Below are positions 30,474-38,848 of a DNA stretch of 49,650 nt, one piece after another. Both the position numbers and the translations under genes were made by a program. The DNA lies in contig NZ_BBOX01000167.1 of the NCBI RefSeq assembly GCF_001553455.1, forward strand, positions 1 through 49,650, read 5' to 3'. Numbering within the stretch: position 1 is the first letter of the stretch; each line of letters begins with the position of its first letter. The DNA is from Streptomyces hygroscopicus subsp. hygroscopicus (GTDB lineage: Bacteria > Actinomycetota > Actinomycetes > Streptomycetales > Streptomycetaceae). The notes below the pieces were generated by a model, which ran no database searches, was not told the origin of the DNA, and saw nothing but the letters and a program-made list of their open reading frames with translations.

Positions 30474-30878
30474 CCTGAGTCAGGGCTCCTCTCCACAATG
30501 TCGAAATCCGGTGACCGTATGTACACCGGCGTTGTCGAGCCTACCCCTGGAACAACGGTCGCCTTTTCGAGTTCCACCCAACGGGATAAGGAACGAATTC
30601 CGGGGTTGCCGCATTCCCTCCGGAGCCCGTCCGGGCGGTGTCGGAGGCCCGGCGGAAGGTATCGTTCCGGATCGCCTCCGCCCTGCCGCCCCGGCCGTGG
30701 CCGCCTTACCGGCGCCTCGCCGGGTGCCTTGCCGGCTGCCGTGCCGGGTGCCTTCAACACGGGGTACCCCGGCGGCGGGCGGCGTATCCGCTGCGTCTAG
30801 AGTGGCGTGGTACGCGCAAGTCTTTACCGGCTCCTCGTGTCCGGTGCTTGCTGGTTCTTGCTTCCACCAGGGGTGTGC
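30474..30878. other. Divergent tkt/ctaB intergenic region
   Basis: About 400 bp with no credible gene; open frames here lack support. It should contain two divergent promoters: minus-strand TAGGCT (30543-30538) for tkt and plus-strand TAGAGT (30798-30803) for ctaB are candidate -10 boxes, both without a good -35. A 12-bp direct repeat GCCGGGTGCCTT occurs at 30719-30730 and 30743-30754, 24 bp apart. Confidence 0.45.
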
Positions 30879-31829
30879 GTGACGGCCGTCGAATCCCGTC
30901 CTGCGGGGGTGCTCGAGACGAGCGAAACGAGCTCCGGTCACCGGCCGTTCGGGGCCCGTGTCAAGGCGTTCGTGGCGCTGACCAAGCCGCGCGTCATCGA
31001 ACTGCTGCTGATGACGACGGTGCCGGTCATGTTCCTGGCGGCCGAGGGCGTCCCGGACCTGTGGCTGGTGCTCGCCACCTGCGTCGGCGGCTATCTGTCG
31101 GCCGGCGGCGCCGCGGCGTTCAACATGTACTACGACCGGGACATCGACGCGATGATGGAGCGCACGGCGCAGCGCCCGCTGGTGACCGGCATGGTCTCGC
31201 CGCGCGAATGCCTCGTCTTCGCCACCGTGCTCACGGTCGGGTCGACGGCCTGGTTCTGGGTGCTGGTCAACCCGCTGTCCGCGATGCTGTCGCTCGGTGC
31301 GCTGGTCTTCTACGTCGTCGTCTACACGATGTGGCTCAAGCGGCGCACCTCGCAGAACATCGTGTGGGGCGGCATCGCCGGCTGCATGCCCGTCTTCATC
31401 GGCTGGTCGGCGGTGACCGACTCGGTCTCCTGGGCCGCGCTGATCCTCTTCCTCGTCATCTTCTTCTGGACGCCGCCGCACTACTGGCCGCTGTCGATGA
31501 AGGTCAAGGACGACTACGAGCGGGTGGGCGTGCCCATGCTGCCGGTCCTCGCGGGCAACAAGGTGGTCGCCCGGCAGATCGTCCTCTACAGCTGGGCCAT
31601 GGTCCTCGTCTCCCTGCTGCTGTGGCCGCTCGGCTACACCGGCTGGTTCTACCCGGCGGTCGCGGCCGTGCTGGGCGGGCTGTGGCTGAAGGAGGCGCAC
31701 GGGCTCCAGGCGCGGGCCAAGGCCGAGATCACGGGGGCGAAGCTCAAGGAGATGCGGCTGTTCCACTGGTCCATCACCTATGTGTCGCTGCTCTTCGTGG
31801 CGCTGGCCGTGGACCCCTTCCTGCGGTGA
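30879..31829 (+). CDS. ctaB: Heme o synthase (protoheme IX farnesyltransferase)
   Basis: A 316-residue UbiA-family membrane prenyltransferase adding farnesyl to heme b to give heme o for cytochrome oxidase. The first Asp-rich motif is [14 protein letters not shown], the second lies in [15 protein letters not shown], and about 8-9 membrane helices are visible. The GTG at 30879 follows AGGGG and gives the usual start TAVESRPAG; an upstream in-frame GTG at 30807 is less likely. The partner heme A synthase is encoded nearby at 33438-34430. Confidence 0.95.
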   Translation: MTAVESRPAGVLETSETSSGHRPFGARVKAFVALTKPRVIELLLMTTVPVMFLAAEGVPDLWLVLATCVGGYLSAGGAAAFNMYYDRDIDAMMERTAQRPLVTGMVSPRECLVFATVLTVGSTAWFWVLVNPLSAMLSLGALVFYVVVYTMWLKRRTSQNIVWGGIAGCMPVFIGWSAVTDSVSWAALILFLVIFFWTPPHYWPLSMKVKDDYERVGVPMLPVLAGNKVVARQIVLYSWAMVLVSLLLWPLGYTGWFYPAVAAVLGGLWLKEAHGLQARAKAEITGAKLKEMRLFHWSITYVSLLFVALAVDPFLR

Positions 31830-31840
31830 TTACCGGCGGG

Positions 31841-31846
31841 TAGCAT
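31841..31846 (+). promoter_or_regulatory. Possible -10 box, leaderless start of the 140-aa gene
   Basis: TAGCAT ends 7 nt before the ATG, and no ribosome site is visible, so transcription probably starts at or next to the start codon. TTCCTG (31818-31823) at 17 bp is a weak -35. Confidence 0.45.
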
Positions 31847-31853
31847 CGGCTGC

Positions 31854-32276
31854 ATGGCAGACACCACCCAGCCGGAGACGACCGAGGGCGACGGGCCCGC
31901 CGTGCCGGCGGCCTCCGCCAAGCCCGCCAAGCCGTCCAAGCCGTCCAAGGACGAGAAGCGGGCCGGCCGGCTCGCCCACCAGATCACGGCCTTCGCCACG
32001 AGCCACGGCGGCGCCGAGGGGCAGATCGCCCACATCGGCCGCGGCACCGTGCGGATCGCCCTCGTCGGCGCCGACGGCGAATGGGGCGTCCTGGTCGCCC
32101 CCTCCGCGGAGAGCGCGCGGCGCGCCGCCGGGCTCGCCGGGCTGACCGTCCACGACGACTTCGACGGCGACCTCGCCGCGAAGGTCCGCACCGGTCCGTA
32201 CGAGTGGACGCGCATGGCGGGCATCCAGCTCGGCGGAACGGCCAACCCTCCGGGACCGGCCTCGCGGGACGCCTGA
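31854..32276 (+). CDS. Conserved actinobacterial protein of unknown function
   Basis: A 140-residue protein with a disordered Pro/Lys/Ala N-terminal 40 residues and a small compact C-terminal domain (AHQITAFATSHGGAEGQIAHIGRGTVRIALVGADGEWGVLVA). No signal peptide or membrane segment is seen. I do not recognise its function. It lies between ctaB and an amidohydrolase-like gene in the heme region; probable leaderless transcription sets it apart from ctaB. Confidence 0.75.
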   Translation: MADTTQPETTEGDGPAVPAASAKPAKPSKPSKDEKRAGRLAHQITAFATSHGGAEGQIAHIGRGTVRIALVGADGEWGVLVAPSAESARRAAGLAGLTVHDDFDGDLAAKVRTGPYEWTRMAGIQLGGTANPPGPASRDA

Positions 32277-32325
32277 GAACGGGTCCGGCGACACCTCGCA
32301 CCCCTTTCGCCCGTTAAGCCCGTCG

Positions 32326-33468
32326 ATGGCGATGCACGAGGCGACGGACTCCCCGAACACCCTGGGCCCCCCGGCCGGCCCGGCCCCCCGGGACGGGCCG
32401 GGCCCGGCGGCCGGGGCGGTCGCCCTGCCGCCGCTGGTCGACCAGCACAGTCACGGCACGGTCCACGGCGAGCTGGGACTGGGCTCGTTCGAAACCCATC
32501 TGGCGGCCGCCGCCGGGTCGGGCGCGGCCCCGGCCGGCACCACCTTCTTCGATAGCTGGACCGGGCTGGCCGTGCGGCGCTGGTGCCCCCCGCTGCTGGG
32601 CCTGGAGCCCCACTGCGCGCCCGTCAGTTATCTGGCCCGCCGCCGTGAGCTGGGCGCCTACCACGCCGGGCGGCTGCTGCTGCGCGGCGCCGGCATCGGC
32701 ACCTTCCTGCTGGAGTCCGGCGCCCGGGGCGACCTCAGCACCCCCGGGGAACTGGCCGCGGCCGCCGACGGCACGGTCCACGAGGTGGTCCGCCTGGAGC
32801 CGCTGGCCGAGCAGGTCGCCGACACCTCCGGCACCGTCGACGCCTTCATCGGCAACACCGCCGAGGCGCTGTACGCGGCGGCCCAGCACGCGACCGCCTT
32901 CGCCATGGGGATCGCCTTCTGCGACGAGATCCCGCCCGATCCGCGCGAGGTGCGGCGCGCCGCCGCCCGCTGGCTCGCGCTCACCGTACGCCCCGCCCCG
33001 GACCGCGCCCCCGGGCCCGCGCTCGCCCAGCATCTGCTGTGGAGCGCCGTCGCGACCGGCCTTCCGGTGCAGCTGCACTGCGCCGATCCGCAGTCGCTCA
33101 CCGGCTTTCTGCGCGCCACGGCGGGTTTCGGCACCGATCTGGTGCTGCTGCCCGGCCGGTCGCACCACCGGCGGGCGGCCCGGCTCGCCGCGGCCTTCCC
33201 GCATGTCTACGCGGACGCCGGGCCCCGGCCCGGGGAGACCCTGGGCGAGGCGCCGTTCGGCAAGCTGCTCTTCTCGACGGGCGCGCGGGCGCTGCCCGAG
33301 CTGTATGTGACCGCGGCCCGGCTGTTCGGCCAGGCCATGGCCCGGCTGGCGGAGGAGTGGGTCGGCGAGGGGGTCTGCACCCGGGCCGAGGCCCAGCGGA
33401 TCGCCGGACTGGTCGCGGCCGGGACCGCGCGCCGGGTCTACCGGCTGGACGCGGCCGGTTCGGGCTGA
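32326..33468 (+). CDS. Amidohydrolase-like TIM-barrel protein, incomplete active site
   Basis: A 380-residue protein like the amidohydrolase-2/FluG N-terminal group. The first metal motif is DQHSHG (His41, His43), and a second histidine occurs in PVQLHCADP. At the place where the family has an Asp (F-S-S-D type), the sequence reads FSTGARALPELY with Gly319, so the general base or ligand may be missing or shifted. The first ~33 residues are a Pro/Gly-rich leader. The substrate is unknown. Its 3' end overlaps the 3' end of ctaA by 31 bp, tail to tail. Confidence 0.72.
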   Translation: MAMHEATDSPNTLGPPAGPAPRDGPGPAAGAVALPPLVDQHSHGTVHGELGLGSFETHLAAAAGSGAAPAGTTFFDSWTGLAVRRWCPPLLGLEPHCAPVSYLARRRELGAYHAGRLLLRGAGIGTFLLESGARGDLSTPGELAAAADGTVHEVVRLEPLAEQVADTSGTVDAFIGNTAEALYAAAQHATAFAMGIAFCDEIPPDPREVRRAAARWLALTVRPAPDRAPGPALAQHLLWSAVATGLPVQLHCADPQSLTGFLRATAGFGTDLVLLPGRSHHRRAARLAAAFPHVYADAGPRPGETLGEAPFGKLLFSTGARALPELYVTAARLFGQAMARLAEEWVGEGVCTRAEAQRIAGLVAAGTARRVYRLDAAGSG

Positions 33469-34430
33469 ACGGACGCCTGGCCGCCCGCGGCGGCGGGCGC
33501 GGCCACCGGGAGCGCGGCGCGCTCGCGCTGGCCGAGCAGCACCCGCAGGGTCGCGATCCACACCAGGCAGGAGCCGAGCATATGGATGCCGACGATCACC
33601 TCGGGCAGATGGGTGAAGTACTGCACGTACCCGACCACGCCCTGCAGCAGCAGCACGACGAGGAGCTCCAGGACGGTGCGGCGCTGGGCGGCGGGGGCCT
33701 TCACGGCGCGCAGGGTGAACCACAGGGCGACGGTGAGGCCCAGCACGATGTAGACGAAGTCCACGTGCAGCTGGGTGATCTCCTGCCAGTTCAGCGGGAT
33801 CCGGTGCACCTCCCGGGCGTCGCCCGCGTGCGGTCCGGCCCCGGTGACCACGGTGCCGATCAGGATCAGCGCAAGGGTCGCGCCGACCAGCAGCCAGGTC
33901 AGCTGGCGCACCGGACGGGCGACGAGGTCACGCGGCTCGCCGTCCCCCTCGCGAGCCCGCTGCCAGACCACCATCGCGACCGTGAGGAGGGCGGAGGACA
34001 GCAGGAAGTGCGAGCTGACGATGTACGGGTTGAGCCCGGTGAGGACCACGATGCCGCCGACGACGGCGTTTCCCATCACGATCCAGAACTGCGCCCAGCC
34101 GAGCCGGGTCAGCGAGCGGCGCACCGGGGTGCGGGCCCGCGCGGCGATGATCAGCACGCCGACGAACACGCACAGGACGTACGTCAGCATGCGGTTGGTG
34201 AACTCGATGGCACCGTGGATGCCCATGTCGGAGGTCGGCGTCAGGCTGCCGGAGGTGCACTTCGGCCAGGTGTCACAGCCCAGCCCGGACTCGGTGAGGC
34301 GCACCGCGCCACCGGTCACGACGATGACCACGGCCATCACCACGGTGGCCAGCGCGGCCCGCTCCACGAAGCGAGCGGAGGGCTGCCAGCGCCGGGCGAT
34401 CAGCTCCAGCGGATTCAGCGAATTCGGCAC
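33438..34430 (-). CDS. ctaA: Heme A synthase (CtaA/COX15)
   Basis: A 330-residue, 8-helix membrane oxidase converting heme o to heme a. The four heme-ligand-type histidines lie in GIHGAIEFTNRM, SSHFLLSSA, QLHVDFVYI and GIHMLGSCL, and a cysteine pair occurs in the first outer loop (GCDTWPKC). The GTG start has TACGAT 6 nt upstream (34442-34437) and no ribosome site, so the mRNA may be leaderless. The tail after ~305 is Ala/Pro-rich. It shares the pathway with ctaB, 1.6 kb away on the other strand. Confidence 0.93.
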   Translation of the reverse strand: MPNSLNPLELIARRWQPSARFVERAALATVVMAVVIVVTGGAVRLTESGLGCDTWPKCTSGSLTPTSDMGIHGAIEFTNRMLTYVLCVFVGVLIIAARARTPVRRSLTRLGWAQFWIVMGNAVVGGIVVLTGLNPYIVSSHFLLSSALLTVAMVVWQRAREGDGEPRDLVARPVRQLTWLLVGATLALILIGTVVTGAGPHAGDAREVHRIPLNWQEITQLHVDFVYIVLGLTVALWFTLRAVKAPAAQRRTVLELLVVLLLQGVVGYVQYFTHLPEVIVGIHMLGSCLVWIATLRVLLGQRERAALPVAAPAAAGGQASVQPEPAASSR

Positions 34431-34515
34431 GGGCCCATCGTAGGCTGCCGCTTGTGCAGCTTTTCACGAGGGGTTGCCTTTCGGTAAAGCCGCAGGTCAT
34501 GGGCGGGTTATCGAG

Positions 34516-35289
34516 CTACTCCCAGCGGAACAGCCGGGCCGCCGCGCCCAGCCCCAGCACCGCCCACACCGCCAGGATCGCCAGGTCCCGCCACGGCACC
34601 CCGGCGCCGTCCTGGAGGACGTCCCGCAGCCCGCCGGAGAGCGCCGAGATCGGCAGCAGCTCCAGCACGCCCCGCACGCCGCCGGGGAACTTGTCCAGCG
34701 ACACGATCACCCCGCCGGCCACGAGCAGCAGCAGGAAGACCAGATTGGCGGCGGCCAGGGTCGCCTCGGCCTTCAGGGTGCCCGCCATCAGCAGGCCGAG
34801 GCCGGAGAACGCCGCCGTGCCGAGGATCAGCAGCAGCGCGACGGAGAGCGGGTCGCCGTGCGGTGACCAGCCGAGCGCCAGCGCGATCGCGGTCAGCAGC
34901 GCGATCTGCAGGACCTCGGTGACCAGTACCGCACAGGTCTTGGCGGTCATCAGGCCCCACCGCGGCAGCGGGGAGACGGCGAGCCGCTTGAGCACCCCGT
35001 AGCGCCGCTCGAAACCGGTGGCGATGGCCTGGCCGGTGAACGCCGTGGACAGCACGGCCAGCGCCAGCACGCCGGGCGCGAGGAAGTCCACCGCGCGGCC
35101 GTCCGCGCCGGTGTCGACGATGTCCACGGTGCTGAACAGCACCAGCAGCAGGGACGGGATGACGACGGTCAGCAGCAGCTGCTCGCCGTTGCGCAGCAGC
35201 ATCCGGGTCTCCAGCGCGGCCTGCGCGCGGATCATCCGCGGGAGCGGGGCCGCCCCCGGCTTGGGGAGGAAGGTGCCCGTGGCGGTCAT
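34516..35289 (-). CDS. ABC-2 type transporter permease
   Basis: A 257-residue, six-helix permease of the ABC-2 (DrrB-like) class. VIPSLLLVLFS, AFTGQAIATGFERRYGVLKRLAVSPLPR and the C-terminal LLPISALSGGLRDVLQ are typical; the ERRYG..LKRL segment is the usual coupling region. It overlaps the ATPase gene (ATGA), so the two form one exporter. The substrate is unknown; proximity to ctaA is conserved in Streptomyces as far as I recall but not explained. Confidence 0.9.
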   Translation of the reverse strand: MTATGTFLPKPGAAPLPRMIRAQAALETRMLLRNGEQLLLTVVIPSLLLVLFSTVDIVDTGADGRAVDFLAPGVLALAVLSTAFTGQAIATGFERRYGVLKRLAVSPLPRWGLMTAKTCAVLVTEVLQIALLTAIALALGWSPHGDPLSVALLLILGTAAFSGLGLLMAGTLKAEATLAAANLVFLLLLVAGGVIVSLDKFPGGVRGVLELLPISALSGGLRDVLQDGAGVPWRDLAILAVWAVLGLGAAARLFRWE

Positions 35290-36212
35290 GCGCGCAGCTC
35301 CTTACCGGTGAGCTCCAGAAAGACGTCTTCGAGGGTGTGCCGCTCGACCGAGATCCGGTCCGGCATCACCCCGTTCTGCGCGCACCAGGAGGTGACGGTG
35401 GCCAGCAGCTGGGGGTTGACCTTGCCGGTGACGCGGTACGAGCCGGGCGTCAGCTCGGCGGCCGTGGAGTCGGCGGGCAGCGCCTTGAGGAGCGAGGCCA
35501 GGTCGAGTGCGGGACGGCCGGTGAAGCGCAGGGTGTTCTCGGCGCCGCCGCGGCACAGCTCCTCGGGGCTGCCCTGGGCGATCACCTTGCCGCCGTCGAT
35601 GATCGCCACATCGTCGGCGAGCTGCTCGGCCTCGTCCATGTAGTGCGTGGTGAGCACCACGGTGACCCCGTCGCCCCGCAGGTCGCGGACCAGGTCCCAG
35701 GTGGCGCGGCGGGCCTGCGGGTCGAGTCCGGCGGTCGGCTCGTCGAGGAAGACCAGCTCGGGGCGGCCGACGACGGCCATGGCGAGCGCGAGCCGCTGCT
35801 GCTGCCCCCCGGAGAGCCGCCGGTAGCTGGTCCGGCCGCAGGAGCCGAGGCCGAGCCGCTCGATCAGCAGACCGACGTCCACCGGATGCGCGTGCAGGGA
35901 GGCGGTGTGGCGCAGCATCTCTTCTGCCCGCGCGCCGGAATAAACGCCTCCGGACTGGAGCATCACCCCGACCCGCGGCCGCAGCGCCGGGGCGTCCGCG
36001 ACCGGGTCGAGTCCGAATATCCGGACCGTGCCGGCGTCGGGGCGGCGGTACCCCTCACAGGTCTCGACGGTGGTGGTCTTGCCGGCTCCGTTGGGGCCGA
36101 GCACGGCGGTCACGGTGCCCCGGTCCACGGACAGGTCGAGCCCGTCGACCGCGGTCTTCGGGCCGTACCGCTTGACCAGGCCGACGATGTCGACCGCGGG
36201 CTCTTCTCGCAT
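35286..36212 (-). CDS. ABC transporter ATP-binding protein (DrrA-like)
   Basis: A 308-residue ATPase partner of the downstream ABC-2 permease. Walker A is GPNGAGKTT (39-47); the Q-loop MLQSGGVYSG, the signature LSGGQQQRLALA, Walker B LVFLDEPTAGLDP and the H-loop LTTHYMDEAEQL are all intact. The last ~80 residues are the C-terminal regulatory domain of the DrrA group. TAGACT (36225-36220) ends 7 nt before the ATG, which suggests a leaderless mRNA. Confidence 0.93.
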   Translation of the reverse strand: MREEPAVDIVGLVKRYGPKTAVDGLDLSVDRGTVTAVLGPNGAGKTTTVETCEGYRRPDAGTVRIFGLDPVADAPALRPRVGVMLQSGGVYSGARAEEMLRHTASLHAHPVDVGLLIERLGLGSCGRTSYRRLSGGQQQRLALAMAVVGRPELVFLDEPTAGLDPQARRATWDLVRDLRGDGVTVVLTTHYMDEAEQLADDVAIIDGGKVIAQGSPEELCRGGAENTLRFTGRPALDLASLLKALPADSTAAELTPGSYRVTGKVNPQLLATVTSWCAQNGVMPDRISVERHTLEDVFLELTGKELRA

Positions 36213-36330
36213 GTCCGGCAGTCTACGAATCGCCGGGTCCGCCGTGGGCGGCAGGGCCGGAAGCCGCGGCGCCCGCCGGTGGCCCGGGACGTGTCCTCGC
36301 AGGTGGACTTACGGCCCGGGAGCGCCGCGG

Positions 36331-36348
36331 ACTTAGGCACGCCTAAGT
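36331..36348. promoter_or_regulatory. 18-bp palindrome, candidate SufR operator
   Basis: ACTTAGGC (36331-36338), a 2-bp spacer, then GCCTAAGT (36341-36348) form a perfect palindrome 70 bp upstream of sufR and 119 bp from the divergent ABC gene. It stands out as A/T-containing in a very GC-rich region. The half site recalls the IdeR/DmdR iron box, but the full site is too short for that. Autoregulation by SufR is the simplest reading. Confidence 0.65.
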
Positions 36349-36417
36349 GACGTACCCCACCGGAAGCGGCGATCCGCTCGCTTGTGCCCCACCGGGGAAT
36401 TACGCAACAATGGCGTT

Positions 36418-37221
36418 GTGAAATACGCGAGCGACGCTCCGAAGGAACGCGCGGCCGAGACGGCCGCGCGGACCGGCGTGCCCGCTTCCGCGCCGGAAGA
36501 GCAGCAGCGCGGCACGCGCAACCGGGTGGCGCGCTCGATCCTCGACCACGGTCCCTCCACCGCGGCGGAACTCGCCGTACGGCTGGAGCTGACCCAGGCG
36601 GCCGTCCGCCGCCACCTGGACACCCTCGTCGCCGACGGCGTCGTCGAGCCCCGCGAGAAGAGGGTGTACGGGGCGCGGGGGCGCGGCCGCCCGGCCAAGG
36701 TCTTCGCGCTGACCGACTGCGGTCGCGACGCCTTCGACCAGGCTTACGACCAGCTCGCCGTCGACGCCCTGCGGTGGATCGAGCAGAGCGCCGGAGGCGG
36801 CGAGGCGGGCCGGGCCGCGGTCGCCGCGTTCGCCCGCGCCAGGCTCGCCGCCCAGGCGCAGGGGTACCGCGGCGCCGTCGAGGCCGCCGCCCCGGGCCGG
36901 CGCACCGAGGCCCTCGCGGACGCCCTGTCCGCGGACGGGTACGCTGCTACGGCGCGCAGCGCGCCGGTCGGCGAACAGCTCTGCCAGCACCACTGCCCGG
37001 TCGCCCACGCAGCCGAGCGCTATCCGCAGCTGTGTGAGGCGGAGACCGAGGTCTTCTCCCAGCTGCTCGGAACCCATGTGCAGCGTCTGGCCACCATCGC
37101 CCATGGCGACGGAGTGTGCACGACGTTCATTCCGAAGACCGGCAAGGTCGAGAAGACCCACCCCCGCATCACCAGGACCACCACCGCATCTGCCAGCACG
37201 GCCGGGAGGAATTCCGCATGA
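36418..37221 (+). CDS. sufR: Fe-S-sensing regulator of the suf operon (SufR)
   Basis: A 267-residue DeoR/ArsR-like winged-helix regulator. The HTH lies at about 46-80 ([30 protein letters not shown]) and the wing [13 protein letters not shown] at 88-99. The C-terminal half has Cys189, Cys193 (CQHHCPVAH), Cys206 and Cys234, the set expected to bind a [4Fe-4S] or [2Fe-2S] cluster. Family members repress suf when clusters are sufficient. The GTG at 36418 gives the usual MKYAS start, though no ribosome site is clear. The stop overlaps sufB (ATGA). Confidence 0.92.
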   Translation: MKYASDAPKERAAETAARTGVPASAPEEQQRGTRNRVARSILDHGPSTAAELAVRLELTQAAVRRHLDTLVADGVVEPREKRVYGARGRGRPAKVFALTDCGRDAFDQAYDQLAVDALRWIEQSAGGGEAGRAAVAAFARARLAAQAQGYRGAVEAAAPGRRTEALADALSADGYAATARSAPVGEQLCQHHCPVAHAAERYPQLCEAETEVFSQLLGTHVQRLATIAHGDGVCTTFIPKTGKVEKTHPRITRTTTASASTAGRNSA

Positions 37222-38639
37222 CTCTCCCCACGGAGACCGCTCACCCCGAGCTCGAGGGTCTGGGCAACTACGAGTACGGCTGGGCCGACTCCGACGTGGC
37301 CGGTGCCTCGGCCAAGCGCGGCCTCTCCGAGGAGGTCGTACGCGACATCTCGGCGAAGAAGTCCGAGCCGGAGTGGATGCTCAAGCTCCGCCTCAAGGGC
37401 CTGCGGCTCTTCGACAAGAAGCCCATGCCCACCTGGGGCTCGGACCTGTCGGGTATCGACTTCGACAACATCAAGTACTTCGTCCGCTCCACCGAGCAGC
37501 AGGCCGCCTCCTGGGAGGAGCTGCCCGAGGACATCAAGAACACCTACGACAAGCTGGGCATCCCGGAGGCCGAGAAGCAGCGGCTGGTCGCCGGTGTCGC
37601 CGCCCAGTACGAGTCCGAGGTCGTCTACCACAAGATCCGTGAGGACCTCGAGGAGCAGGGCGTCATCTTCCTCGACACCGACACCGGTCTGCGGGAGCAC
37701 CCGGAGCTCTTCAAGGAGTACTTCGGCTCCGTGATCCCCGCGGGCGACAACAAGTTCGCCTCGCTGAACACGGCGGTCTGGTCCGGCGGCTCGTTCATCT
37801 ACGTGCCGAAGGGCGTGCACGTGGAGATCCCGCTCCAGGCGTACTTCCGGATCAACACCGAGAACATGGGCCAGTTCGAGCGGACGCTGATCATCGTCGA
37901 CGAGGACGCGTACGTCCACTACGTCGAGGGCTGCACCGCGCCGATCTACAAGTCGGACTCGCTGCACTCCGCGGTCGTCGAGATCATCGTCAAGAAGGGC
38001 GCCCGCTGCCGCTACACGACCATCCAGAACTGGTCGAACAACGTCTACAACCTGGTCACCAAGCGCGCCGTGGCCTACGAGGGCGCGACCATGGAGTGGG
38101 TCGACGGCAACATCGGCTCCAAGGTGACCATGAAGTACCCCGCCGTCTACCTGATGGGCGAGCACGCCAAGGGCGAGACCCTGTCCATCGCCTTCGCGGG
38201 CGAGGGCCAGCACCAGGACGCCGGCGCCAAGATGGTGCACATGGCGCCCCACACCTCGTCGAACATCGTGTCCAAGTCGGTGGCGCGCGGCGGCGGCCGC
38301 ACCTCCTACCGCGGTCTGATCGAGATCGGCGAGGGCGCCGAGGGCTCCAAGTCCAACGTGCTGTGCGACGCCCTGCTGGTCGACACGGTCTCGCGGTCGG
38401 ACACCTACCCGTACGTGGACGTCCGCGAGGACGACGTCTCCATGGGCCATGAGGCGACCGTCTCCAAGGTCAGCGACGACCAGCTCTTCTACCTCATGAG
38501 CCGCGGTCTGTCCGAGGACGAGGCCATGGCGATGATCGTGCGCGGGTTCGTCGAGCCGATCGCGCGTGAGCTGCCCATGGAGTACGCGCTGGAGCTCAAC
38601 CGGCTGATCGAGCTGCAGATGGAGGGCGCGGTCGGCTGA
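37218..38639 (+). CDS. sufB: Fe-S cluster assembly scaffold SufB
   Basis: A 473-residue beta-helix scaffold that with SufC and SufD builds Fe-S clusters. [34 protein letters not shown] (conserved Cys) and the C-terminal [28 protein letters not shown] are typical. The ATG has GGGAGGA 7 nt upstream and overlaps the sufR stop. It is followed by an unusual 209-bp spacer before sufD, whereas the other suf genes are tightly packed. Confidence 0.97.
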   Translation: MTLPTETAHPELEGLGNYEYGWADSDVAGASAKRGLSEEVVRDISAKKSEPEWMLKLRLKGLRLFDKKPMPTWGSDLSGIDFDNIKYFVRSTEQQAASWEELPEDIKNTYDKLGIPEAEKQRLVAGVAAQYESEVVYHKIREDLEEQGVIFLDTDTGLREHPELFKEYFGSVIPAGDNKFASLNTAVWSGGSFIYVPKGVHVEIPLQAYFRINTENMGQFERTLIIVDEDAYVHYVEGCTAPIYKSDSLHSAVVEIIVKKGARCRYTTIQNWSNNVYNLVTKRAVAYEGATMEWVDGNIGSKVTMKYPAVYLMGEHAKGETLSIAFAGEGQHQDAGAKMVHMAPHTSSNIVSKSVARGGGRTSYRGLIEIGEGAEGSKSNVLCDALLVDTVSRSDTYPYVDVREDDVSMGHEATVSKVSDDQLFYLMSRGLSEDEAMAMIVRGFVEPIARELPMEYALELNRLIELQMEGAVG

Positions 38640-38848
38640 TGCCACCACGCCCTTCCCGCCCCGGCGGGGACGCCGTCCCCGCCGGGCACCATGCCAAGCC
38701 CGGTGAGCGAGCCGAAGGGCGCGCCGCTGCCGAAAGAGACGAGACCAAGCGACCGAGGAACGAGGGAGCGCGGTGTCGAGGAACGTCGGCAGCGGGCCAG
38801 AGCGCCCGGAGGCGAGCGAACACAGAGAAAGCGAGCAGTACGACAGCC
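38640..38848 (+). other. Structured spacer between sufB and sufD
   Basis: Unlike the other junctions of this operon, 209 bp separate sufB and sufD. A 12-bp hairpin (38660-38686, loop GCC) comes first. A second long-range pair, CCGCTGCCGA (38724-38733) with TCGGCAGCGG (38786-38795), encloses 52 nt; CGAGGAACG occurs twice (38754-38762, 38777-38785). The last 100 nt are purine-rich with several GAGCGA-type repeats. The sufD frame is open through the spacer, but composition is unlike the protein. It may act in mRNA processing or expression ratio. Confidence 0.5.

Noticed and set aside
36331..36348. IdeR/DmdR iron box
   Set aside because: The palindrome has the TTAGGC half site but lacks the 19-bp spacing and the central bases of the iron box, so a SufR site is preferred.
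38639..38848. A 70-residue N-terminal extension of SufD
   Set aside because: The frame is open, but the translated sequence is Arg/Ala/Gly-rich and unlike SufD, the hairpin lies inside it, and family members start at MAETI.
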